NCBI GenBank assembly: GCA_964390645.1
Contig: CAYMLL010000245.1
Location: 1-11,996 of the forward strand
From: CAYMLL01 sp964390645
GTDB lineage: Bacteria > Planctomycetota > UBA8108
Length of the DNA stretch: 11,996 nucleotides
Direction: 5' to 3'
Shown here: in pieces, positions 6,932-11,996 of the stretch
Layout: every line of letters starts with the position of its first letter
Numbering within the stretch: position 1 is the first letter of the stretch
Program-made: the position numbers and the translations under genes
The notes under the pieces: model-generated
The model's input: only the letters and a program-made list of their open reading frames with translations
What the model was told of the DNA's origin: nothing
Databases searched by the model: none

Positions 6932-7396
6932 ATGAGAACCGCCACCGCCGCAGTCCCGCTCCTCGCCTACGCGGCCTTCGGTCTGTCCGGCTGCGGCCAC
7001 GGAGGCGACGGCGACGCGGTCAACGGAGCTTCCGGGATCCGCTACCACTCGCAGTGGAAGACGGCCACCGAGGAGTCGAGCCGGACCGGAAAGCCGATCT
7101 TCCTCAGCTTCGGCGGCAAGTGGTGACCGGGCTGCGTCAAGCTCGAGAACCGTGTGTTCTCCAGGCCCGCCGTCCAGCAGCTGCTCGACAGGTTCGTCTG
7201 CGTCAAGGTCGACCCCAGGAATCGCGACCAGATCGCGGCGACCCGGGCCTACAAGGCCACCCGCTTCGTGCCGGAGGTCGTGCTGCTGAGCCCCGAGCAC
7301 AAGGTGCTGTCCCGCCTCGAGTCGCGTGACGTCGACGGGGCGCTCGCAGAGCTCCGCCAGGCGCTCGAGAAGGCCGAGCGCTGGGCTGGCCGATAA
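6932..7396 (+). CDS. Thioredoxin-like lipoprotein with in-frame TGA at the active site (probable selenoprotein)
   Basis: Read through the TGA at codon 65, this is a 154-residue protein. Residues 1-21 are a lipoprotein signal with a classic lipobox LSGC (18-21), so C21 would be lipidated and the protein held on the outer face of a membrane. The thioredoxin-like domain follows: IFLSFGGKW (56-64), TGA codon 65, P-G-C68, VKLENRVFS (69-77), FVCVKVD (88-94), and a cis-proline-type FVPEVVLL (112-119). The arrangement matches 'WCxxCK...VFS' members of the thioredoxin_7/DUF255-like group, with TGA exactly at the resolving-pair first Cys. In the 89 codons after the TGA, 83 end in G or C, so the frame is still under coding constraint. 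It stops at TAA. A weak GAGAGA Shine-Dalgarno precedes the ATG; no in-frame stop bounds the start upstream, so the ATG was chosen from the signal peptide. Selenocysteine is the favoured reading. A sequencing error or fresh nonsense mutation is the alternative. The redox partner is unknown. Confidence 0.75.
7124..7126 (+). other. In-frame TGA, putative selenocysteine codon
   Basis: TGA replaces the first cysteine codon of a CxxC motif (W-TGA-P-G-C). A one-base difference from TGC would restore cysteine. TGA ends at least five other genes in this window, so it is a normal stop codon in this genome and would need local recoding here. Confidence 0.7.
7128..7169 (+). promoter_or_regulatory. SECIS-like stem-loop just downstream of the TGA
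   Basis: GAGAAC (7145-7150) and GTTCTC (7156-7161) pair perfectly around a five-base loop CGTGT (7151-7155). T7143-A7163 and C7142-G7164 extend the stem past one mismatch. An outer stem CGGGC (7128-7132) with GCCCG (7165-7169) closes it, leaving a one-sided bulge of nine bases. The apical loop starts 24 bases after the TGA and has G at its second position followed by T. This fits the general layout of bacterial SECIS elements, which sit within the coding sequence right after the UGA and bind SelB. Folding was done by eye; a competing short hairpin exists at 7128-7145. Confidence 0.5.
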
Positions 7397-7411
7397 GTCC
7401 CGCCCGCGGGC

Positions 7412-7440
7412 TTGCCATCCGGACGGACCGCCGGTATCCA
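7412..7440 (+). promoter_or_regulatory. Candidate promoter for the ROK kinase gene
   Basis: TTGCCA (7412-7417, 5 of 6 to the -35 consensus) is followed after 17 bases by TATCCA (7435-7440, 3 of 6). Transcription would begin about 20 bases ahead of the chosen TTG start. The same block, with CGGACCxCCGxTAxC in common, occurs ahead of the Gfo/Idh/MocA gene at 8460-8488. Confidence 0.4.
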
Positions 7441-7457
7441 TCGGGCTTCTTCCCGAC

Positions 7458-7461
7458 GGAG
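7458..7461 (+). promoter_or_regulatory. Ribosome binding site deciding the ROK kinase start
   Basis: GGAG ends seven bases before the TTG at 7469. The alternative in-frame TTG at 7412 has no such motif and sits inside the putative promoter, so this site decides the start. Confidence 0.6.
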
Positions 7462-7468
7462 CCCTGCA

Positions 7469-8440
7469 TTGTCCCCCGAGCCCCAGCTGACCATCGGAGT
7501 CGATCTCGGCGCGACCCGCATCAAGGTGGGTGTCCTCGACGCGGACGGCGTGCCGGTGCTGCGCGAGAACGTCGTCGCGAAGACCGAGGCGAAGCAGCCG
7601 GTCGACGTCGGCGTCGGCAACCTGGAGCGCGCGGTGCGAGAGGCGCGACGGCGCGCTCGCGTGCCGTGGTCGCGCATCGCGGGTATCGGCATCGGCAGTC
7701 CGGGGACGATCGACTCGAAGCGCGGCGTGATCCTCGAGGCCGTGAACTTCTCGACAGGCTGGAGCGGCCTGTCGATCTGTCCCCGGATCGCCACGGCGCT
7801 GGGCGTCGGGGTGCTGCTGGAGAACGACGCCAACGCGTTCGCCTTCGGGGAGTACTCGGTGCTCGACCGCAAGCCATCGTCGCTCGTCGTGCTGACGCTC
7901 GGCACGGGGCTCGGCAGCGGCCTGGTGCGTGGCGGGCGCATCCTGCCGATCTTCGAGGCGGGGCACGTCGACATCCGAGGACGCGGTGGGCGCACCTGCG
8001 GCTGCGGCGAGACCGGCTGCCTGGAGGCGTACGTGTCGACGACAGCGCTGAAGCGACGCGCCGGGGAGCTTCTCGCCGGCCGCCGCAAGACGCGGCTGCG
8101 CGCGACGTGGGGGCGGACCACCGACCCGGTGCGGGCCATCTTCCAGCTGGCCCGCGACGGCGACGCGGCCTGCGCGCGCATGGTCGACGCGACGGCGCGC
8201 TACCTCGCCGACGGATGCCGCACGATCATCCACATGCACGGCCCCGAGGAGATTCACCTCAGCGGAGGCATGGCGGCTCTCGGCGGTGACGAGTTCGCGG
8301 CTCGCGTCGAGGCGTACACCGCGAAGCGCGTGCTCCGCCCCCTGCTCGGCCACGCGCGGGTGAGACGAGGTCGGCTCGATCCGCAATCCGGCTGGGTCGG
8401 CGCCGCGTTTCTCGCTCGCAAGCGGTTCTCACGCCCCTGA
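7469..8440 (+). CDS. ROK-family sugar kinase (glucokinase-like)
   Basis: A 323-residue cytoplasmic protein of normal ROK length. Seen: phosphate-binding IGVDLGATRIKVG (9-21); GIGIGSPGTID (72-82); substrate and catalytic segment ENDANAFAFGEYS (118-130) with D120 as the catalytic base; second phosphate loop TLGTGLGSGLV (143-153); and the ROK zinc site EAGH (163-166) with CGCGETGCLE (177-186), that is H166, C177, C179 and C184. The family phosphorylates glucose, mannose, fructose, N-acetylhexosamines or related sugars with ATP. Presence of the zinc site and catalytic Asp argues for an active enzyme rather than a ROK repressor, and there is no N-terminal helix-turn-helix. The TTG start at 7469 is preferred because GGAG lies seven bases upstream and the preceding codons lack G/C third-position bias. 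It lies 72 bases after the thioredoxin-like gene and probably has its own promoter. The sugar specificity is not determined. Confidence 0.9.
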   Translation: MSPEPQLTIGVDLGATRIKVGVLDADGVPVLRENVVAKTEAKQPVDVGVGNLERAVREARRRARVPWSRIAGIGIGSPGTIDSKRGVILEAVNFSTGWSGLSICPRIATALGVGVLLENDANAFAFGEYSVLDRKPSSLVVLTLGTGLGSGLVRGGRILPIFEAGHVDIRGRGGRTCGCGETGCLEAYVSTTALKRRAGELLAGRRKTRLRATWGRTTDPVRAIFQLARDGDAACARMVDATARYLADGCRTIIHMHGPEEIHLSGGMAALGGDEFAARVEAYTAKRVLRPLLGHARVRRGRLDPQSGWVGAAFLARKRFSRP

Positions 8441-8459
8441 GCGCCCGGCCGGGCCGACG

Positions 8460-8488
8460 TTGCGCCCGGCGCGGACCACCGTTACCAT
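8460..8488 (+). promoter_or_regulatory. Candidate promoter for the Gfo/Idh/MocA gene
   Basis: TTGCGC (8460-8465), a 17-base spacer and TACCAT (8483-8488, 4 of 6 to the -10 consensus) precede the gene by about 70 bases. From the TTGC onward, 18 of 27 bases match the block ahead of the ROK gene at 7412 without gaps. Confidence 0.4.
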
Positions 8489-8499
8489 GAGCGCTCGCT

Positions 8500-8516
8500 G
8501 CGGAGTTCGGCTCCGC
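8500..8516 (+). other. Small hairpin in the leader of the Gfo/Idh/MocA gene
   Basis: GCGGAG (8500-8505) and CTCCGC (8511-8516) form a perfect 6-bp stem around TTCGG. It lies between the putative promoter and the ATG, so it would be in the 5' leader. There is no U-run, so it is not a typical terminator; a stability or minor regulatory role is possible. Confidence 0.3.
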
Positions 8517-8557
8517 CGCCGACGCCGCGTGGAAATCCCCACGGAGATCGCCAGACG

Positions 8558-9922
8558 ATGAACCCGACTGCAAGTCATCCGGATGGGAGTCGCCGGACCG
8601 TGAATCGCCGCAAGTTTCTCGAGGGCATGGCGGCCGCGGCGCTGGTGCTGCCCGCCGGTGGCCTGTCGATCGCCGGCGCCTATCCGGCCAACACCCGGGT
8701 CCGCCACGCCGCGATCGGCGTGCAGGGTATGGGCGGCTACGATCTGCGGCAGCTTTCCGCGAGCCCCTACTGCGACGTCGTCGCCCTCTGCGACATCGAC
8801 GACCGCCACCTCGACGCCGCCGGAAAGAGCCACCCGCGGGCGAAGCGCTACAACGACTTCCGCGTCCTGTTCGAGAAGGAGGCCGAGAACATCGACTCGT
8901 GCCACGTGACGGTTCCGGATCACATGCACGCGCCGATCACGATGACCGCGCTTCACCACGGCAAGAACGTCTACTGCCAGAAGCCGATGACGCACGAGAT
9001 CGACGAGGCGAGGAAGATCCGCCTCGCGGCCCGCAAGGCCGGCGTCGTCACGCAGATGGGGATCCAGATCCACTCCCACGTCGCGTACCGCACCGCCGTC
9101 GCGCTGATTCACCAGGGCGCCATCGGCAAGGTCAAGGCCGTCCACACCTGGGCGGACCGCGCGTGGAGCAACAGCGGGCGCCCGAAGCCGCAGAAGCCGC
9201 CGGCGCACGTCCACTGGGATCTCTGGCTCGGCGTCGCGCAGCAGCGTCCGTGGGGGCCGGGCGCGTACCACCCGAAGAAATGGTGGAGCTGGCTCGACTT
9301 CGGCACCGGCAATCTCGGCGACATGGGCTGCCACCTCTTCGATCCGGTCGTCAAGAGCCTCGGCTTCACGACGCCGACCGAGGTGCGCGCGCAGTGCAAG
9401 GCGCCCGAGAAGGAGACCTGGCCGAACGCCGGAACGGTCATGTTCAAGTTCCCGAAGACGCCGCACACCGCCGGGCCGATCACGATGACCTGGTACGACG
9501 GCGGCTTCGGGCGTGGCCACCACCCCGCTCCCGAGCTCGTCGACGGCGACAGGAACTTCAAGCTGCCGTCGCAGGGCTCGATCTTCATCGGCGAGAAGGG
9601 CAACATGCTCCTGCCCCACTGGCGCATCCCGACGCTCTATCCGCAGAAGCGCTTCGCCGACCACGAGATCCCGCAGCCCGGCGACGTCAACCACTGGTTC
9701 TCGTTCATCGACGCCTGTCGCGGCGAGGGGACCACGAGCGCCAGCTTCGAGTACGCCGGCCCCTTCACCGAGACCGTGCTGCTCGGCAACCTCGCCAAGC
9801 GCTTTCCGACGCAGACGCTCCGGTGGGACTCCGAGAAGCTCGAGGTGACGAACTTCTCCGCGGCCAACCGCTACATCGGTCGCGAGTACCGCAAGGGCTG
9901 GGAGATACCGGGACTGGTCTGA
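8558..9922 (+). CDS. Exported Gfo/Idh/MocA family oxidoreductase with twin-arginine leader
   Basis: A 454-residue NAD(P)-dependent dehydrogenase-family protein. The leader NRRKFLEGM (16-24) followed by a hydrophobic run AAAALVLPAGGLSIAGA (25-41) is a twin-arginine signal, common for this family in Planctomycetota and consistent with export of a folded, cofactor-loaded enzyme. The Rossmann fold begins with AAIGVQGMGG (51-60) and continues with VVALCDID (74-81); VTVPDHMHAPI (117-127) and the family's EKP-like motif as QKPMTH (141-146) follow. GTGNLGDMGCHLFD (249-262) matches the usual GGGxLxDxGxHxxD element, with D255 and H259. Members oxidise or reduce sugars, inositols or related polyols; the substrate here cannot be told. 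ATG 8558 has GGAG (8543-8546) upstream; GTG 8600, with GGGAG upstream and starting right before the RR motif, is an alternative. It lies 117 bases after the ROK kinase gene. Confidence 0.88.
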   Translation: MNPTASHPDGSRRTVNRRKFLEGMAAAALVLPAGGLSIAGAYPANTRVRHAAIGVQGMGGYDLRQLSASPYCDVVALCDIDDRHLDAAGKSHPRAKRYNDFRVLFEKEAENIDSCHVTVPDHMHAPITMTALHHGKNVYCQKPMTHEIDEARKIRLAARKAGVVTQMGIQIHSHVAYRTAVALIHQGAIGKVKAVHTWADRAWSNSGRPKPQKPPAHVHWDLWLGVAQQRPWGPGAYHPKKWWSWLDFGTGNLGDMGCHLFDPVVKSLGFTTPTEVRAQCKAPEKETWPNAGTVMFKFPKTPHTAGPITMTWYDGGFGRGHHPAPELVDGDRNFKLPSQGSIFIGEKGNMLLPHWRIPTLYPQKRFADHEIPQPGDVNHWFSFIDACRGEGTTSASFEYAGPFTETVLLGNLAKRFPTQTLRWDSEKLEVTNFSAANRYIGREYRKGWEIPGLV

Positions 9923-10094
9923 GCGAAGCCGGGGGAGAAAGCTCCTCCAGGCCGGGCCTCCAGGCCGGGCCTCCAAGCCGGGCCCGCAGCCGGTCCCCTG
10001 TCCGCAGGCCCGCCTCTCGCCGGCGCGAACCCGGGGTCGCCCGGGGGGCGCTTCCGGTGCGTCCGCGCTCCGCCTGCACCCCCGCGTACCCTGC
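9923..10094. other. Convergent intergenic region
   Basis: This gap lies between the ends of two converging genes. Its left part holds a 13-bp tandem repeat rich in GGCC-type palindromes that could fold strongly in either transcript. There is no T-run for a classical intrinsic terminator. No small gene is supported. Confidence 0.5.
9944..9982. repeat. Three tandem copies of a 13-bp unit, CCTCCAGGCCGGG
   Basis: Copies occupy 9944-9956, 9957-9969 and 9970-9982; the first two are identical and the third differs by G to A at 9976. Across each junction AGGCC-G-GGCCT forms an inverted repeat, so the array can fold into hairpins in RNA. It begins 21 bases after the Gfo/Idh/MocA stop codon and may act in 3'-end formation. 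Confidence 0.85.
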
Positions 10095-11033
10095 CTACTC
10101 CTGCCGTGAGTCCTTCTTCCTCGGATCGCTACCGGTCGTCCCCTCCTTCGCGTGCGCCTCGACGTGCTCCGGGAAGTCGCGGCGGTAGCGCTTCAGCAGC
10201 GCGGGCAGGTCGTTGGGGACGATGTAGATCTTGCCGCGCACCTTCTTGCGCTCGCCGGCCTTCAGCCCGCCGAGCCGGAAGTCGCTGTGCAGGCAGGTGA
10301 TCACTCCCTGGAAGAGCTCCTGATAGGGCTCCCACGCGGTGGCCATCAGCATGCCGTCGTCGGCGCTGAAGCAGCCGATGAGACCGTTCGACGGCACGTG
10401 CCTGCTGAGCGGTCGGGGGTTGACGTCCGCCCGCGGCACGCCCGGCGCCGCCCAGACCTGCCCCGGCTCGTAGCGGGCCCGCAGCGCCCAGTCCCGCGTC
10501 GGCATCAGCGAGAGCCTGCCATCGAGAAAGACGAAGGACTTCTTCATGTACTCGTAGGTGCGCGGGTTCCTCGGGTCCCCGAGCCCGGTGAACTCGCCGA
10601 CGCGGATGCACGGCTGCGCCCAGTGCGCCTGCGACTCCGTGTCGGTCGGGTTGTGCGCACGGAGCTCGAAGTCGACCTCGTCGTGCCTCGTGGTGATGAC
10701 GTGGTCGACGACGACCCCGTCACGGAGCGTGCAGCGCAGCTCGATCCGACGACCGTCCTCGCTCGCGGAGACCAGCTCCGTGGTGTGACCGACGACCGTG
10801 TGCTTCGACCAGTCGGTCGTCTGCGAGTTCGCACGACAGTACGCCTCGATGTACAGGATCCTCATCACCTTCCCCGGCAGATGCTCCCCGCGGATGGTGA
10901 GGATGTTCCCGCTCCACTCGATCCGCAGCGGCTGCTTGCCGTCGCCCGCCCTCAGGGCACAGCCGCAGGCGAGGATCGCGAGGATCGCCGCGACGCTCGA
11001 CGCGCAGCGCCAGAGAACCGACATGTCGAGCAT
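10095..11033 (-). CDS. Secreted or lipoprotein-type conserved protein of unknown function
   Basis: A 312-residue protein starting with a signal peptide (1-22) followed by C23 in an ILAC context, a possible but imperfect lipobox, so it is either a lipoprotein or simply exported. The rest is beta-rich with many aromatics: LRIEWSGNILTIRGEHLPG, a central HWAQPCIRVGEFTG, KSFVFLDGRLSLMP, then DDGMLMATAWE, and a closing GKIYIVPNDLPALLKRYRRDFPEH near 267-290. I recognise this layout from secreted hypothetical proteins of Planctomycetota and relatives; a galactose-mutarotase-like or jelly-roll fold is plausible, but no catalytic motif is evident and no function is assigned. The start is set by a strong Shine-Dalgarno (11041-11047); ATG 11024 is a weaker alternative. 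It follows the glycosyltransferase gene by 56 bases and may share its transcript. The tail (last 20 residues) is charged and probably disordered. The stop is TAG. Confidence 0.75.
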   Translation of the reverse strand: MLDMSVLWRCASSVAAILAILACGCALRAGDGKQPLRIEWSGNILTIRGEHLPGKVMRILYIEAYCRANSQTTDWSKHTVVGHTTELVSASEDGRRIELRCTLRDGVVVDHVITTRHDEVDFELRAHNPTDTESQAHWAQPCIRVGEFTGLGDPRNPRTYEYMKKSFVFLDGRLSLMPTRDWALRARYEPGQVWAAPGVPRADVNPRPLSRHVPSNGLIGCFSADDGMLMATAWEPYQELFQGVITCLHSDFRLGGLKAGERKKVRGKIYIVPNDLPALLKRYRRDFPEHVEAHAKEGTTGSDPRKKDSRQE

Positions 11034-11040
11034 GGTGCTT

Positions 11041-11047
11041 CTCCCCT
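11041..11047 (-). promoter_or_regulatory. Strong ribosome binding site deciding the start at 11033
   Basis: AGGGGAG on the minus strand ends seven bases ahead of the ATG at 11033, and rules out the much longer, Arg-rich upstream extension that is open in the same frame. Confidence 0.7.
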
Positions 11048-11089
11048 GTCGATGAGCGCCGCGATTCTCGCACGCCGTCGAGGCGCCCA

Positions 11090-11996
11090 TCAACTCGCTT
11101 GCGCCGCGATGATCTCCGAGCGGCGTCTCTGGAGCGCCTCGACGATGCGGTCGACGTGCGCCTCCCACGAGAGTTCCTTCGCCGCCCGGCGCGCGCTCTC
11201 GCGGAAGCTCTCCGCGTCGGAGGCGATCTCGCCCAGCGCGCGCGCCAGGGCGTCCTCCTCGCACGGCGCGTCGAGCACGAAGCCCTCGCGGCCGGGCTCG
11301 ATGAGCTCCGAGGCGCCGTTCTGCCGCGTCGTGATCGCCGGCGTGCCGGACGCGATCGACTCGAGCACCGAGAGCGAGCACGAGTCGTAGTAGGTCGGCA
11401 GCACGAACGCGTCGGCGCCGGCGTACGCGGCGCGCGCGTCCTCGATGGTGCCGGCGAAGTGGACGCGATCGTCATGCCCCAGGCTCCGCGCCAGGGCCTC
11501 GAAGGGCCCGCGTCGCCCGCGTCCTCCGACGACGACGTGCCAGCCCGGCGCCGACGACAGCGCGCGGATCAGGTGGCCGAGCCCCTTGGCGCGAAACTGG
11601 TGCGCCAGGAAGAGAGCGACGGGCGACCCGTGCGGGATGCCGTGAGGCGCCCGCAGGGCCCTCGCCTGCTCGGCGCGATCACGGTCGTGGAAGCCCTGCA
11701 GCGGGACGCCGTTCGGGATGCGCTCGAAGCGGAACTCCACGTCGGGAAAGGCGCGCTCGAGACTCTCCTCGCCGACGCGAGCCAGCGCCAGCGTCACGAC
11801 TCCCGGGCCGGCGCGAAAGACCCGGCCGTCGAGCCACGAGAGGACATGATGGGTCGGACGCAGCGCGCGCAGGACGCGCTTGAGGACCCGCACGCCGGGC
11901 GGCAGGCCGTCGAGCGCCGTTCGCGACGCGGAGCGGTAGCTCCCGCCGTGAGGCTGGTAGACGTCGGCTTGCCGTGCGTGGCGAACGGCGTAGAGG
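11090..11996 (-). CDS. WaaG-like family 4 glycosyltransferase, partial (N-terminus beyond window)
   Basis: The 301 visible residues are the C-terminal portion of a GT-B retaining glycosyltransferase; the family is usually about 370 residues, so perhaps 70 are missing. The visible start LYAVRHARQADVYQPHGGSYR continues from the window edge and matches the 'DVYHPHGGxxR' region of WaaG-type enzymes. Further motifs are RIPNGV (93-98), AHQFRAKGL (131-139, like 'AHNFRLKGL'), VHFAGTIED (145-153 plus 34), and the donor-sugar site PTYYDSCSLSVLESIASGTP near 200-219, with E212 as the conserved glutamate that contacts the nucleotide sugar. WaaG adds glucose to lipopolysaccharide core; relatives act on other envelope glycans, so a role in surface polysaccharide synthesis is likely while donor and acceptor are uncertain. 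It ends with TGA 56 bases upstream of the secreted protein gene. Confidence 0.88.
   Translation of the reverse strand, partial: LYAVRHARQADVYQPHGGSYRSASRTALDGLPPGVRVLKRVLRALRPTHHVLSWLDGRVFRAGPGVVTLALARVGEESLERAFPDVEFRFERIPNGVPLQGFHDRDRAEQARALRAPHGIPHGSPVALFLAHQFRAKGLGHLIRALSSAPGWHVVVGGRGRRGPFEALARSLGHDDRVHFAGTIEDARAAYAGADAFVLPTYYDSCSLSVLESIASGTPAITTRQNGASELIEPGREGFVLDAPCEEDALARALGEIASDAESFRESARRAAKELSWEAHVDRIVEALQRRRSEIIAAQAS

Noticed and set aside
4502..7126. Very long rightward open frame (about 870 codons) antisense to the sugar dehydrogenase
   Set aside because: It is a mirror of a well-supported gene in GC-rich DNA, its product is Arg/Val/Glu-rich without any domain, and only its last 195 bases (the lipoprotein start) look genuine.
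7124..7126. TGA as a globally reassigned codon (Trp or Gly)
   Set aside because: TGA cleanly ends the propeller, DUF4388, ROK, Gfo/Idh/MocA and glycosyltransferase genes, so it is a working stop codon in this genome.
7128..7145. Hairpin CGGGCT-GCGTCA-AGCTCG as the SECIS element
   Set aside because: Its loop starts only seven bases after the TGA, too close for a bacterial SECIS, and it includes a G-T wobble. Kept as a competing fold.
6686..8386. Leftward open frame of about 566 codons opposite the lipoprotein and ROK genes
   Set aside because: The opposite strand encodes recognisable thioredoxin-like and ROK domains; this frame has no recognisable motif and is explained by base composition.
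8429..9976. Leftward open frame of about 515 codons opposite the Gfo/Idh/MocA gene
   Set aside because: Shadow of a gene with clear Rossmann and EKP-like motifs; no motif of its own.
10064..10092. Promoter-like TACCCT on the plus strand in the convergent gap
   Set aside because: No -35 box at the right distance, and it would point into the antisense side of the leftward gene.
11034..11381. N-terminal extension of the exported protein into the glycosyltransferase gene
   Set aside because: It overlaps a recognisable glycosyltransferase on the same strand in another frame, and the start at 11033 has a strong Shine-Dalgarno and signal peptide.

Overview
This is a strongly GC-rich bacterial window whose genes almost always use G or C at third codon positions. 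The gene set points to Planctomycetota, with moderate confidence: a Gfo/Idh/MocA oxidoreductase with a twin-arginine leader, a PQQ sugar dehydrogenase fused to a diheme cytochrome module, a large membrane-anchored PQQ-like propeller protein and a secreted protein of a type I associate with this phylum. There are no tRNAs, rRNAs, CRISPR arrays, insertion sequences or phage genes. The region looks like ordinary chromosome with one standout gene.

Layout from left to right. On the minus strand, a PPDK/PEP-synthase-like gene (partial, leaving the window at base 1) starts inside the stop codon of an upstream membrane protein that carries two tandem PQQ-like beta-propellers (791-3391). Across a divergent promoter region, a small DUF4388 protein (3673-4203) reads rightward and converges on a large minus-strand gene (4271-6523) encoding an exported PQQ sugar dehydrogenase with a C-terminal diheme cytochrome module. 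Another divergent gap (6524-6931) leads to three rightward genes: a thioredoxin-like lipoprotein, a ROK-family sugar kinase and a Gfo/Idh/MocA dehydrogenase. On the right end a secreted protein of unknown function and a WaaG-like glycosyltransferase (partial, entering from beyond the window) read leftward and converge on the dehydrogenase gene.

The most interesting item is the thioredoxin-like lipoprotein at 6932-7396. An in-frame TGA at 7124-7126 falls exactly where the first cysteine of the CxxC active site belongs (W-TGA-P-G-C). Coding character and the thioredoxin fold continue undisturbed to a TAA stop. A hairpin with a guanine-containing apical loop begins about 20 bases after the TGA, as a bacterial SECIS element requires. 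This is best read as a selenocysteine-containing thioredoxin-like lipoprotein. At least five other genes here stop at TGA, so general reassignment of the codon is not the explanation.

Working together: the sugar dehydrogenase, ROK kinase and Gfo/Idh/MocA enzyme all suggest carbohydrate use, part of it outside the cytoplasm. The WaaG-like enzyme suggests envelope polysaccharide synthesis. The pairing of the propeller protein with the dikinase-like protein is unexplained. Secondary observations are an unusual PPDK/PEPS hybrid architecture, repeated sigma70-type promoter patterns, palindromes in a divergent promoter region, and a 13-bp tandem repeat between convergent genes.
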